Source of the DNA: JAJRRL01 sp047404195
GTDB taxonomy: Bacteria > Pseudomonadota > Gammaproteobacteria > JAJRRL01
DNA: 40,869 bases
Assembly (NCBI GenBank): GCA_047404195.1
Contig: JBDOIU010000015.1
Coordinates: 1 to 40,869, forward strand
Reading direction: 5' to 3'
Each line of letters opens with the position of its first letter. The first letter of the stretch is position 1. Made by a program: the position numbers and the translations under genes. Below, piece by piece: positions 23,955-34,053 of this stretch. Below the pieces are notes generated by a model. It had not been told where the DNA came from and did not search any database. It worked only from the letters and a program-made list of their open reading frames with translations.

Positions 23955-25757
23955 CTAATCTACGTCAGCTAAACCGGCTTGCTTTCTTTGTTGTAATGCT
24001 GCCATACCATCCTTACCAAACAACATTTCAATTCGTGATACAGCAGACAACTCATGCGTATCCCAGACCATCAACACATCGACACAATCAGAAAACGACT
24101 CGTCAACAGACATGGCCAAAGGTGCCGTACCGATCACCTCATATTGACGAAACAACACTGGAAAGGTGACTGTCTCACCCGCCAGCTGACTGATAAAATA
24201 CTCACATTCAGCAAGCGACTGTGTGCACTGTAATGTCTTGCTCATGTCTTTCGAGAGCGCTGATGTCGGCTCATAAGCTGCTTTTGGTTGCCAACAATTT
24301 GCATGCCGTGTCTGTGCACGCACTTGCTTGACATATGCGTGTAACACATCCAAGCTCTGTTGTGACAAGTCCCCAGCCTCAATCGACACCACGCCGACCA
24401 AATAGCGCACACCTTGCAAGCGCAATAAGGCTTGTGATACACCACGAAAATAGCTCAACAAACTGGAAAATTTCTTTTGATATACTGGCATCACGAATGA
24501 ACGACTGATTTCCATACAACCACCCGCTGCTGATAACTCAGCATAATTCACATCGTATAAGGATGATAAATAACTCGTAGCTGTCTGTGTGGATATACTT
24601 TGATAGCGTGATGCGCCTACCAAGGCTTTTGCACGCGTATCCCACACAATGATATGTATAGACTGGGCGTCATAGTCATCACCATCACGGCTGTTACCTG
24701 TCCCCATGCCCGCATCACGAAAAGTGATTTCACGTGCTACTTGTATATAATCCACGATATGTGGAATTGATGCAGCTGGCGCTTGATAGACGATAAAGCT
24801 CCCCTGGGACAGTAACTGTGCATCTGCTGGTAGCGCAGCAATTTCGGACTGCAGATGTGCTATCGCAGGAAGCGCATCCAATGGCTTTAACGCTACACTG
24901 TCTTTCTGGACCGATGGTGCCAACCAACGTTGATCGGCTGCACCAAGTTGATAACAAAGCTGCTGAAAAAAACCTGCCATACACTTATCATTACTTGCAG
25001 CCAGTAGTTTACCAGCATACGGTGAACTGCAGTACAGCTGCTGTGGCACCTGTGCTTTATTCAATAGTTGACGCATAATACCCAACACACGTAGCGGCTT
25101 TAAGGATGATTTCATCATGTAAAAGAGAGGGGTATTTTTACCTGTGACTCTAACCGTGAGAATGGCAGCACTCGTGGCTTTTGCCAATGCAAATGGTAAG
25201 CGCATCCACGATCTGTCTCGTCTCTCCCCCACAGACTTCTGGAAGTCAGACACTTCACCAGCAGGAAACACCAACAAGCAGCCACCCTGCTTTAACCATT
25301 CGCGCATGCGACGGGTAAGCGCCATCAAACCCTGTCGGTCGTTAAACACATCCACGTCTAACAGCACATCCGCCACAATGGGGATGGTTTTGAGAGAGTC
25401 ATTAGCGATAATCATCACATCTTTTCGCACTGATAAACATGCCTGCGCCAACACGATGGTTTCTGCCAAACCTGTTGGATGATTCGCTACCACCAAACAC
25501 CCACCAGTACTGGGTAGTTGTTGTCTCAGTCGGTCGACACCGCTATAGGTCAACTGAAAATGACTCACCATGTCAGTGAAAAACTCACAAGGCGTCCAGT
25601 CGGGATTTCGACCACTGATATACCGATTAACATGGCCAAAACCTAACAAACGGTCCATTAATCGTGCAACAGGAAGACAAATGCACCGTAAAAATCGATG
25701 AATCGATGCTGTTTGTATCAGCTTTTCGACACCAAAGTAGATATTATGCTGACTCAC
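23955..25757 (-). CDS. olsF: Two-domain acyltransferase, OlsF-like
   Basis: A 600-residue fusion of two acyltransferase folds. The N-terminal part (about 60-290) is PlsC-like: NHPTGLAE (His93, Glu99 in place of the usual Asp) and the later VFPAGEVS motif. The C-terminal part (about 300-500) resembles the GNAT/hemolysin-type OlsB domain (AREITFRDAG, a segment around VGASRY, and GGCMEISRSFV). This order matches OlsF, which makes ornithine lipids by N-acylation then O-acylation. A plain lysophospholipid acyltransferase with an extra domain is the alternative. GTG start with GAGGG about 8 bases upstream. Ornithine lipids could reduce phosphate demand and alter membrane charge. Confidence 0.75.
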   Translation of the reverse strand: MSQHNIYFGVEKLIQTASIHRFLRCICLPVARLMDRLLGFGHVNRYISGRNPDWTPCEFFTDMVSHFQLTYSGVDRLRQQLPSTGGCLVVANHPTGLAETIVLAQACLSVRKDVMIIANDSLKTIPIVADVLLDVDVFNDRQGLMALTRRMREWLKQGGCLLVFPAGEVSDFQKSVGERRDRSWMRLPFALAKATSAAILTVRVTGKNTPLFYMMKSSLKPLRVLGIMRQLLNKAQVPQQLYCSSPYAGKLLAASNDKCMAGFFQQLCYQLGAADQRWLAPSVQKDSVALKPLDALPAIAHLQSEIAALPADAQLLSQGSFIVYQAPAASIPHIVDYIQVAREITFRDAGMGTGNSRDGDDYDAQSIHIIVWDTRAKALVGASRYQSISTQTATSYLSSLYDVNYAELSAAGGCMEISRSFVMPVYQKKFSSLLSYFRGVSQALLRLQGVRYLVGVVSIEAGDLSQQSLDVLHAYVKQVRAQTRHANCWQPKAAYEPTSALSKDMSKTLQCTQSLAECEYFISQLAGETVTFPVLFRQYEVIGTAPLAMSVDESFSDCVDVLMVWDTHELSAVSRIEMLFGKDGMAALQQRKQAGLADVD

Positions 25758-25854
25758 GTAGAGGCCCTCAGTAACGGGTATATTTCACGATAACACCCGC
25801 AGCTGATTGGTTCAAGCAGCAATTGACCGAAATTTCAGCACACTTCTCGCACAA

Positions 25855-25880
25855 AAAAAGCCCATCAATGTGGGCTTTTT
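25855..25880 (-). terminator. Bidirectional rho-independent terminator
   Basis: AAAAAGCCCA pairs with TGGGCTTTTT around a six-base loop, with T-runs on both strands. It lies 16 bases beyond the stop of the outer-membrane protein gene on the minus strand. Confidence 0.93.
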
Positions 25881-25896
25881 ATCGAGTAGCACGTAC

Positions 25897-26457
25897 TTAG
25901 AAGTAGTAACCAATCAACAACTCTGCACCTAACCCCACGCCTTTCACTTTGGTTAAAGGTGATTTAGCAGTGTAATATTCTGGCCCAATACCCAACTTCA
26001 CATTGAATCCACCAGTAGAGACCCACTGATAATCAAATAAACCAGACACAGCGACACCATGTGATTTTTTCTGTACAACCCAACCACCATTCACAAAAAT
26101 AGGATCTTCGTTATAGCTTAGAAAACTAACAGCTGGGTGAAATAACCAACCATCTTTGTTGATATCACCATCAAATGCGTATGATGCTGTTACACCGACA
26201 TCGTAGCGCAAGCGAAAATCTTCATGATCTTTTTTAGACCAAGTTTCCACACCACCTTTCAATCCAACAATCCACGCAGGAGAAACACGATAACCAGCAG
26301 TCAATCTTAAATACCCAAATGCTGTTGATGCTAAATCAAGATCAAGCGACATCAACTTGCCTGCACCTGTTTGCATCATTGGCTGGTTTGCAAAAGCAGA
26401 ACTGCCCAAACACAGAGTAGCCGCAGCAAAAGTTACAGCTGTCATTTTTTTAAACAT
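25897..26457 (-). CDS. Small outer-membrane beta-barrel protein
   Basis: A 186-residue secreted protein. A signal peptide is clear (MFKKMTAVTFAAATLCLG, likely cut after SAFA at residue 23). The mature 163 residues alternate polar and aromatic residues in beta-strands typical of an eight-stranded barrel, and the chain ends in Phe (LLIGYYF), the usual BAM recognition end. No family with known function was recognised. The ribosome site is GGGGGGAAG before the ATG, and a strong terminator follows, so it is likely a monocistronic, well-expressed gene. Confidence 0.85.
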   Translation of the reverse strand: MFKKMTAVTFAAATLCLGSSAFANQPMMQTGAGKLMSLDLDLASTAFGYLRLTAGYRVSPAWIVGLKGGVETWSKKDHEDFRLRYDVGVTASYAFDGDINKDGWLFHPAVSFLSYNEDPIFVNGGWVVQKKSHGVAVSGLFDYQWVSTGGFNVKLGIGPEYYTAKSPLTKVKGVGLGAELLIGYYF

Positions 26458-26637
26458 AAATTACTTCCCCCCGTAAGATTGTACCTGGCTTCGCTCGTCC
26501 ATGACCAAATCAGGCACCAAAAAGAAGCAATGTTACAGCATGACAATCTTTAAATCAATGCCCGGTAACAAACCAATGCCATAACTGGGCGGGTAGTTCT
26601 TAATATTAACGCAAGACGATTCATAAGTGAGCGATTA

Positions 26638-26666
26638 TTGGCATCAATGGGGACTTCTGTTATGCT
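26638..26666 (+). promoter_or_regulatory. Likely promoter of the yadGH operon
   Basis: TTGGCA (26638-26643), 17 bases, then TATGCT (26661-26666) preceded by TGT, an extended -10. Transcription would start near 26673 and produce a leader of about 40 bases that opens with the hairpin at 26683-26705. Confidence 0.55.
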
Positions 26667-26682
26667 GTATTGACAATTTTTG

Positions 26683-26705
26683 GAGTAAAAGCAATTCTTT
26701 TACTC
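26683..26705 (+). promoter_or_regulatory. Leader hairpin ahead of yadG
   Basis: GAGTAAAAG and CTTTTACTC form a perfect 9-base stem with loop CAATT, ending 7 bases before the yadG ATG. The only GGAG in the leader (26682-26685) overlaps the first arm, so the hairpin may limit or shape ribosome access. Confidence 0.5.
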
Positions 26706-26712
26706 TCACATA

Positions 26713-27639
26713 ATGGACAATAATATGCCAATCATTCGCATCAACCAACTCAGCAAAATCTATCAAAGCGGTGTCACTGCTTTACAAGACGTCTCTCTGG
26801 ATATTGAGCAAGGACAGTTTTATGCACTGCTTGGACCCAATGGTGCAGGCAAATCCACATTGATCAATATCATCGCTTCGCTGGTTAATCCAAGCAAAGG
26901 CGACATTAGCATCGCAGGCAAAAACTTACTGACAGAGCGCAGTCATGCCAAGATGCATCTTGGCATCATGCCCCAGGAAATGAATCTAGGAATTTTCAAT
27001 ACCGTCTACTCCATCCTTCTTAATCAAGCTGGCTACTATGGTGTACCTCGTAAGCTTGCAAAAAAAAGGGCCGATCAATTATTATCGCAACTGCAACTGA
27101 CAGATAAAAAATATGCTGTTATTAGGTCTTTGTCGGGTGGGATGAGGCGACGTGTCATGATTGCACGCGCCCTGATGAATGATCCTGATATACTTATTTT
27201 AGATGAGCCCACCGCTGGAGTGGACATTGAAATACGCCATCAAATGTGGGCGTTCTTTCAATCATTGAACGCCGCTGGAAAAACCATCATTCTCACAACA
27301 CATTATCTTGAGGAAGCTGAACACCTTTGCAATAAGGTGGGCATATTAGATCGTGGCAAGCTCATTCGTGAGCAAAGCATGGATGCATTACTACAAGAGC
27401 TCGATAGAGAATTTTTTATTCTTTATCTAGATTCAGAAGCCTCAATACTGCCCAATATAGATGGTATACAGCTAAAGCGCTTAGACGCACATACCATTGA
27501 AGCCTGTATTGAAAAGAATACCAGTATCAGTGACTGCTTAGATCAACTCAAACAATACGGCATCACCGTCAATCGTTTACGTAATAAAGCAAACCGACTT
27601 GAGTCACTTTTCCTCCAACTCACATCAACAGCGGAATGA
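26713..27639 (+). CDS. yadG: ABC transporter ATPase, YadG-like
   Basis: A 308-residue nucleotide-binding subunit, the same length as E. coli YadG and with its C-terminal signature LRNKANRLESLFL. Walker A GPNGAGKST (41-49), ABC signature LSGGMRRR (140-147), Walker B ILILDE (160-165) and switch His197 are all present. It powers YadH, the next gene, whose start overlaps this stop. ABC-2 exporters of this group move drugs, lipids or polysaccharide; the substrate is unknown. No good ribosome site precedes the ATG at 26713; the second ATG (26725) is possible. Confidence 0.93.
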   Translation: MDNNMPIIRINQLSKIYQSGVTALQDVSLDIEQGQFYALLGPNGAGKSTLINIIASLVNPSKGDISIAGKNLLTERSHAKMHLGIMPQEMNLGIFNTVYSILLNQAGYYGVPRKLAKKRADQLLSQLQLTDKKYAVIRSLSGGMRRRVMIARALMNDPDILILDEPTAGVDIEIRHQMWAFFQSLNAAGKTIILTTHYLEEAEHLCNKVGILDRGKLIREQSMDALLQELDREFFILYLDSEASILPNIDGIQLKRLDAHTIEACIEKNTSISDCLDQLKQYGITVNRLRNKANRLESLFLQLTSTAE

Positions 27640-28415
27640 AGCTTATGACACATATATATTTAATCGGATTCTATACCATCATTCGAAAAGAAATTTGTCG
27701 ATTTGCACGTCTTTGGATCCAGGTTTTCCTACCCAATATCATTACAACAGGGCTCTATCTGCTGATATTTGGTAGCATGATTGGGCAGCATATTGGATTG
27801 ATTCATGGCGTTCCGTATAATGTCTACATCATACCCGGTCTAGTCATGCTTGCCATGATCAATGCAGCCTTTTCTGGCTCGGCATTTTCACTCTTCTCAT
27901 CGAAGTTTCAAGGGACATTTGATGAAATATTAGTATCACCATTGCCCACCAGCATCATACTAGCAGCTTATATTGCAATCGGTATGTTACGCGGCTTGAT
28001 TTCAGCAGTACTGGTGACACTTGTTGCATACTTTTTTACTGGATTTCATTTTCATTCCTTTTGGCTATCACTGACTATCGTACTCACGACCAGCGCTGCT
28101 TTTTCTGCTCTTGGCTTAATCAATGCGATTTGGGGAAAAAGCTTTGAGCAATTATCAGTGGTGCCTAACTTTATTCTGACACCACTTATCTACTTGGGTG
28201 GTGTGTTTTACAGCGTACGTGCACTACCGGGCATTTGGCATCATATCAGTCTCGCCAACCCTATTTTTTACATCATAAACGGTTTTCGTTATGCCATGCT
28301 AGATACACCCACTCACTTTCTGGTGTCATCTATTACGATCACAATAGTCATGACAATTACATTTCTAAGCATTGCTGGTATGATGTTCCACACTCGCTTT
28401 GGGCTGAAACATTAA
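27636..28415 (+). CDS. yadH: ABC-2 type permease, YadH-like
   Basis: A 259-residue inner-membrane permease with six hydrophobic segments, typical of ABC-2 transporters; the segment QHIGLIHGVPYNVYIIPGL and the closing helix region LSVVPNFILTPLIYLGGVFYSV are characteristic. It forms the membrane half of the YadG transporter. ATGA overlap with yadG; a second start nine bases on is possible. Length matches the family. Confidence 0.93.
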   Translation: MKLMTHIYLIGFYTIIRKEICRFARLWIQVFLPNIITTGLYLLIFGSMIGQHIGLIHGVPYNVYIIPGLVMLAMINAAFSGSAFSLFSSKFQGTFDEILVSPLPTSIILAAYIAIGMLRGLISAVLVTLVAYFFTGFHFHSFWLSLTIVLTTSAAFSALGLINAIWGKSFEQLSVVPNFILTPLIYLGGVFYSVRALPGIWHHISLANPIFYIINGFRYAMLDTPTHFLVSSITITIVMTITFLSIAGMMFHTRFGLKH

Positions 28416-28430
28416 TTAAGGAAGCCGTAT

Positions 28431-29987
28431 ATGAATCAAAAAGTAACGGTTGAACAAGACCAATCATTCTCTCAGTCACTCCTGTGGAAAAGTATGCGGC
28501 ATTATTATGCTACCCAAGGCGTTAACGCATGGACTGGTGCTGTACCATATTACGTCACCAGCCACCCAGTCATGGCTAATACCTATGCCCAATTGATTAT
28601 TCAAACACTACTGGATTGGGAGGCAGCACACCCAGAACAGAATGATGAGCCCTTTATCGTTGTCGAGCTCGCAGCAGGCTGTGGCAAGTTATCACACTTA
28701 TTACTTCAAGCACTCAACAACCTGATGAAACGATATCAACTTGATAGCCGCCGTCTACGCTATATCATGACCGACTTTGCTGAAGAAAATATACGCTTTT
28801 GGCAGCAGCAACCACAACTACAAACACATGTACAATCAGGAATGCTTGACTTTGCACAACTCGATCTTGAGAACTTTTCAGAGCTGCACTGCCTGAACCA
28901 GGGATTGAAAATCAATTGTACAGAACGAACAAAAGCACCCATAATCGTGCTTGGGAACTATATTCTTGACACCTTACCCGCCGACATTTTAAAACTGGAA
29001 AATGGTAGAATTTATGAGGCAGCCGTGTCAGTGTCAGTGAATGCCGGCAAAGATAATATCAACGACCTACTCAGTGACAGCGGAGTCACACTCGAGCACA
29101 CAAACAATGAAATGACATTACCGCACTATAGTCAGCGAATTGATAAAGCACTACAGAAACATATACAAGAGGGTGATGATGGTTACTTCTTCTTTCCTAA
29201 TGTTGCGCTGAAGGCCATAGAGCAATTAGAGGCATTCTCTGATGCAGGCATAGTGCTTTTAGCCAGTGACAAAGGCTACTCTCAACGCCATGAACTAAAG
29301 GGATTGGAATTTCCAAAACTCACATTCCATGGCAGCTTTTCGATTATGGTTAATTTTGTAAGTATCGCAGACTGGTTCACTCAATTTGAAAAACACACTA
29401 TTTTTAGACAAGAACGTCGTGCTGGCATCAGTACATTTTACGCTTGTAACATTTTCAATCCAGGGCAATGCAATAGAGTGACCAACAGTGCACATGAACA
29501 TATTATACAAGTGAGTAATGGCGACTTCTATATGATTTACCGCGGATTTATTGAAACATTAGATGGGCAATCAGCGAATGCCATGATTGCCTTTCTGGCA
29601 TTTGCACAATGGGATGAATATATTTTCAATAAGATCCACAAAACGCTCAAAAACAAAATCAAATCGGCACATCCCAGCTCAAAAAAATCCTTACAACAAC
29701 AACTGCCCGAGATCATGCAGCATCACTACAACATGCCCAACTCAACAGATACATACTTCAATCTCGGCTTAATGGCAATGGCATTAAAAGATTACATACA
29801 AGCCAACACCTTTTTCTCAAAATCTACTGAGCATTATGGTGAGCAACCATCAGCGTACTTTAACATGGGCCTCTGTGCATACTTTACTGGCGACAAACAG
29901 GAAGCACAGAAACACTTCACACGTGCACATCAACTTAATCCAGATGACAAAGATACATCAGCATGGATGAAGCGCCTTAACAGCTAG
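28431..29987 (+). CDS. MidA-like SAM methyltransferase with TPR tail
   Basis: A 518-residue protein starting 16 bases after yadH, with AAGGAAG as ribosome site, so it belongs to the same operon. Residues 72-90 hold a class I SAM-binding motif (VVELAAGCGKL), with YIMTDFAEEN and IVLGNYILDTLPADILKLENG following the MidA/NDUFAF7 pattern. The C-terminal 80 residues hold two tetratricopeptide repeats (TYFNLGLMAMALKDYIQAN and SAYFNMGLCAYFTGDKQEAQ). The protein substrate is unknown; TPR repeats would dock a partner. Its pairing with an ABC exporter is unusual. Confidence 0.75.
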   Translation: MNQKVTVEQDQSFSQSLLWKSMRHYYATQGVNAWTGAVPYYVTSHPVMANTYAQLIIQTLLDWEAAHPEQNDEPFIVVELAAGCGKLSHLLLQALNNLMKRYQLDSRRLRYIMTDFAEENIRFWQQQPQLQTHVQSGMLDFAQLDLENFSELHCLNQGLKINCTERTKAPIIVLGNYILDTLPADILKLENGRIYEAAVSVSVNAGKDNINDLLSDSGVTLEHTNNEMTLPHYSQRIDKALQKHIQEGDDGYFFFPNVALKAIEQLEAFSDAGIVLLASDKGYSQRHELKGLEFPKLTFHGSFSIMVNFVSIADWFTQFEKHTIFRQERRAGISTFYACNIFNPGQCNRVTNSAHEHIIQVSNGDFYMIYRGFIETLDGQSANAMIAFLAFAQWDEYIFNKIHKTLKNKIKSAHPSSKKSLQQQLPEIMQHHYNMPNSTDTYFNLGLMAMALKDYIQANTFFSKSTEHYGEQPSAYFNMGLCAYFTGDKQEAQKHFTRAHQLNPDDKDTSAWMKRLNS

Positions 29988-30136
29988 TGCGCGATAAGAT
30001 CAGCCCACATTAACTGACTCACAATTGGTAGCTAATACTGAGCAATGATATCAATACCATTGCATTCATACTCAAAAGCAAGCAACCGCAACTCCTATCA
30101 TCAATACGGTTGCGGCAACCAATTCACATCAATCAG

Positions 30137-33100
30137 CTACAGAGCAACACTGGATCGCGCAAGGCTACTTGAAGGCTGGGCTTCACTAGCCATACTGCCA
30201 ATACGGTTTATCACTTGTACCTCCAGGGACGACAAGTCATCTACTGATGAGACAGCAGCGCATTTTGCAACCAACGCATCATAATACGCCATATCAACCC
30301 CAGGCCTCAACTCATCGAAAATCTGCTTAATACGTTCTGACTCTGAAACGATAAACTCAACAATGTGTTTTGGCAGCTGACCAGCGGCAAACAACTTAGA
30401 AATTGACGCCTTATCTAGCGACTGGGCTGGTTGTCTAGGTGAGGCATGGCCAAGACTCAGCACCGACTGCGCTGAAAGGTGACGAGACCCCCATGCCACT
30501 GCACGCGAATCCGGCAGTTGAGTAGGATCCGCTCCTGAAGCCATCACATGAGTGTACTTATACACCCTCGGCGTTAAATGTGAGATAAGAGAAAACCCAT
30601 CATGCAAGATATGCTTTGTAAATTCAAGGGCATTTTTAAGGCTGAACATGAACTTTGCAACAGGGTGTTTGTGCTTGCCATAACCGGGCTCATACACATC
30701 CAACAAACACGACTTTGTATCATCATCATGTCGAAGAAGAAATCGGGCATGTTCCTCTATACGATGAATACCAGCATGCTTTGCTTCTAACGCTATAGCA
30801 CGAAAGTCTTTCCACCACGCCAAACTATTCCTAACCAAGGCCTCAAAGTCAGACAATCCATCTTCAGTGAATGAACCTGAGCAACGTATTTTCTGCATCA
30901 TTATAGCTACCTTGTGTTCATCGCAAGGGTATCTATGATTGTAGTTTAGTGTAACACTCCCTTCTGCTTGCGATATAACGCGCTGCATCAATTGATCTAG
31001 TGAAAAATGAATATGTAAATAAACATTAGCAATTATATTGACTCTTTTATGATATGCCTCCTCTGATTCCACGAGAAATAACGCAGGCAGCTGAACATAG
31101 ACAGCATCGTGAACATACTGCATACGACAAATCAAATCACGACTTATTAAACTGGAATCGTCAAATTGAGAGGGAGGAAATACCTTGATATCCAGGTAAC
31201 TTAGCGAGGACACAACTTGTGCTGAACCAACAGGTTGTGATATCTTATCGCGATGGAATAATAGCAAGCTTTTAGGAAGAATAGGTTCAACTGTCTTAAA
31301 AAGCTCAATGAGCCGCTTGGGGTCGGAACGGCAGGCATGATATGAAACCAACATGCCAAACGCAGCATTAATCGGTCGTATATCACGGGTAGTTAATGCA
31401 CTCTTTTTCAGAGAAGAAATTTTCGAGATATTATCTGATAGGGTTCTGTCCATAATACTAGCTTGACTCATATCACTGCCTGACAGATCAGAGGCAATAA
31501 ACTTATAAGAAATAGTGGGTGAAGGACATAAACATGCGAACTGTGCCAATATTTTGAAAACCCCATGAAATACACTTGAAAGAAAATCAAGTACGGGGAA
31601 CGTTTCTTTCGACTCAAACAATCCCTCAGCTTCCGCTGTAGAATTCAAAATAAAAGCAGCAACATCACTGGCTTTCGAGGAATCTATATCATTTGCAGTC
31701 ATGATTTCTGCTATTTGAGCAACAAACCTACCACGCTCCTCCTCTTTCCTCTCAGGATTGTCTCTGAGTGCAGAAATAAAAGACTGAATACCACGTTCAT
31801 ATGGGTAGGCTATGGTCGTAACAGCAGGATCAGTACGATGACGCTCCCTGAGTATATGGCAATGCTTTAATGCAGGATATAACTTTTTTGTATCCTCAGT
31901 GCTACCAAGAATATCGCTGAACATTTTTGGATATAATATAACACGATTTCTTGGCATCGTCATGGACATGCAACTGTTTTGACTAACCAGTGTTCCTTTT
32001 CTCACACTTGGAGGGGAATGTGTTATTAACTGTGACCCAATATGAACATGCTTTGAGTGATGATATATATTAGATAGCTTATTTAACCAATCAGTTTTTC
32101 CCGCATAGGGCTGGCATTCAGTGATGATTTTCTTTAAATCATCAAAGAGATCATAGCCATAGCCACTTCTATAACTATAGGACATACTCCTTTTATCATC
32201 CTGAAGGCGAGCATTCCAGCAGCCCTGATTACGCCATACCGAACGCAACTCGTCTTCACTGTGCACCACTGGAAACAGCAACTCACTGGCTGTGTATTTG
32301 AGCATAGTCTTGATCGTTTGGTAATGAGCCTGGTCAAGAAGACAGTAAATCCGTGACAACATCATGACTAGCTGAATACGCGACGATGGTGGTAATGTGA
32401 TATTCCTGACTCGTGCATGCATGAAATCCCTTGCATGGGCCTTAGCACCATTATACCATTCACAATTAAAATAAACATACTCATTCAAGCACCACTGCCA
32501 TTGCATTAATATTGACGCAGACCAACCAGAATATGAGTCATGATATAACTTTTTAAGTTCAACCAACCCCTTCTGATACTCATCATTATCAGGATCAAGC
32601 CTTGCCGCCCCATGCATATAGTTCAACGCTAAATGTATATTAGGTACAGCCAAGGATTTTAAAAGCAAGGACACTTCTGCACACAGTCGTGCACTTTCCA
32701 CCACCCCGCTTGAAGCACGTGATAATGACAAGTATTTCAGCGCAAGACGCAAACAATTTATTCTTAAAAATGGGGCCTCAATCATCACGCTCGAATAATC
32801 AACCATAACCCCTGATGCTTCTACGAAACCATCACCTCGAACATAAAGCCTGGCAATATGCTTGATGAGCTGAACATATAATTGCAAATCCAAACTATTA
32901 AATAAACCAGGATTAGAACGCACTGCTTCCCTATTGATATCACATACAGACTTATACAGTTTAATTGCTCCCTTGAGGTTATTTTCATGCTCATGCACAG
33001 CTGCTATTTGCAAACGTACCCGACAGACTTCAAATGAGGAATCAGTATAACTACTGGAAGAAGTCAATGTTCTTTCTGCTCTCTCTAAGTAGCGAATCGC

Positions 33101-33859
33101 ATCTTTGAATCTGCCGCCATTTTTGACTAACCTCAAGGTGACTTTGGAGAGATTGAATTGACACATAGCTTGTCGCTGCATGATTGAGAGGTTATTTTCA
33201 AGCCTCTGCTTACGTGATATTTTTCTGAGTGCCTTTAATGCTATCCTGTAGTCCTGTGCTGCCGCCACCAAATTTTCATAATCATCACTATACTCAAGCA
33301 ATCCAGCTCTAGCTATTCTGTAAAGATAGTAAGCTTCAAATTCGTCTACTTTAGGGCATTCTTCGCACCTCTTAAGTGGATCAAAATAATGCTTTTTTAT
33401 TTCCTCAAGCTTACGACTCAAATCACTATACTTCAGTGACAACTTTCTCCTTGCTCGCATCTCATGAAGATCTAAATCAAATAGTTGCAGGTGGTATTTA
33501 CATCTATAAAAAGATTCTCTTGGCTCCCAATCGTCAATGCGGTTTTTAAGCTCGAGCATATAAGGCGCACACTCATCAGGCTTGCCTTGCTCATAGTAGG
33601 TTGAGATAATGCCGAAATGTACATCTATATAATTTACTTGATATGCTCTCTGCTCACTATCACCAGCCGTTGCATGACCAGTATTAAATTGCTGCTGCAG
33701 AACTTGAAGCTGTTGTAGACACTGCCTGTAATAACTATTTGCTTTCTCATAGAAATGATTTCGCCTATGATAGCCCGCAATTTTACACCTGACCTTCACC
33801 CCCTCGAGCGCTTCCTGAACAGTAAGGGATTCCCTTGATTCGATATTCTTTAGCTTCAT
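30137..33859 (-). CDS. Giant helical-repeat protein of unknown function
   Basis: A 1240-residue soluble protein that I cannot assign. The first half (about 1-480) shows TPR-like helix pairs: repeated segments with A/Y/L spacing such as FYEKANSYYRQCLQQLQVL, YLERAERTLTS and GAIKLYKSVCDINREAV. The second half is mixed helical without a catalytic motif that I could identify. The last 120 residues hold Ser/Ala/Pro-rich stretches and end in polar Ser and Leu. No signal peptide or membrane segment. The ATG at 33859 has little ribosome site; a TTG two codons upstream is possible. It is followed, upstream on the same strand, by the kinase gene with a 195-base gap. Large size and repeat content fit a secreted scaffold, but this is inference. 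Confidence 0.8.
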   Translation of the reverse strand: MKLKNIESRESLTVQEALEGVKVRCKIAGYHRRNHFYEKANSYYRQCLQQLQVLQQQFNTGHATAGDSEQRAYQVNYIDVHFGIISTYYEQGKPDECAPYMLELKNRIDDWEPRESFYRCKYHLQLFDLDLHEMRARRKLSLKYSDLSRKLEEIKKHYFDPLKRCEECPKVDEFEAYYLYRIARAGLLEYSDDYENLVAAAQDYRIALKALRKISRKQRLENNLSIMQRQAMCQFNLSKVTLRLVKNGGRFKDAIRYLERAERTLTSSSSYTDSSFEVCRVRLQIAAVHEHENNLKGAIKLYKSVCDINREAVRSNPGLFNSLDLQLYVQLIKHIARLYVRGDGFVEASGVMVDYSSVMIEAPFLRINCLRLALKYLSLSRASSGVVESARLCAEVSLLLKSLAVPNIHLALNYMHGAARLDPDNDEYQKGLVELKKLYHDSYSGWSASILMQWQWCLNEYVYFNCEWYNGAKAHARDFMHARVRNITLPPSSRIQLVMMLSRIYCLLDQAHYQTIKTMLKYTASELLFPVVHSEDELRSVWRNQGCWNARLQDDKRSMSYSYRSGYGYDLFDDLKKIITECQPYAGKTDWLNKLSNIYHHSKHVHIGSQLITHSPPSVRKGTLVSQNSCMSMTMPRNRVILYPKMFSDILGSTEDTKKLYPALKHCHILRERHRTDPAVTTIAYPYERGIQSFISALRDNPERKEEERGRFVAQIAEIMTANDIDSSKASDVAAFILNSTAEAEGLFESKETFPVLDFLSSVFHGVFKILAQFACLCPSPTISYKFIASDLSGSDMSQASIMDRTLSDNISKISSLKKSALTTRDIRPINAAFGMLVSYHACRSDPKRLIELFKTVEPILPKSLLLFHRDKISQPVGSAQVVSSLSYLDIKVFPPSQFDDSSLISRDLICRMQYVHDAVYVQLPALFLVESEEAYHKRVNIIANVYLHIHFSLDQLMQRVISQAEGSVTLNYNHRYPCDEHKVAIMMQKIRCSGSFTEDGLSDFEALVRNSLAWWKDFRAIALEAKHAGIHRIEEHARFLLRHDDDTKSCLLDVYEPGYGKHKHPVAKFMFSLKNALEFTKHILHDGFSLISHLTPRVYKYTHVMASGADPTQLPDSRAVAWGSRHLSAQSVLSLGHASPRQPAQSLDKASISKLFAAGQLPKHIVEFIVSESERIKQIFDELRPGVDMAYYDALVAKCAAVSSVDDLSSLEVQVINRIGSMASEAQPSSSLARSSVAL

Positions 33860-34053
33860 TTCCAAACCATGAAACTTTTTAGAATAGATTTTACCATTTT
33901 CCCAGGTAATTTATGTGCTTTACTTTTCACATTTTCTCCTAAATTATCGTAGCTAGTGTATTCGATATATTAACATACCACACTACATAGGCTACAAAAA
34001 CATTTCCACAGATATCAACATATTGATTCATCATAATAGAAGGCCAATACATT

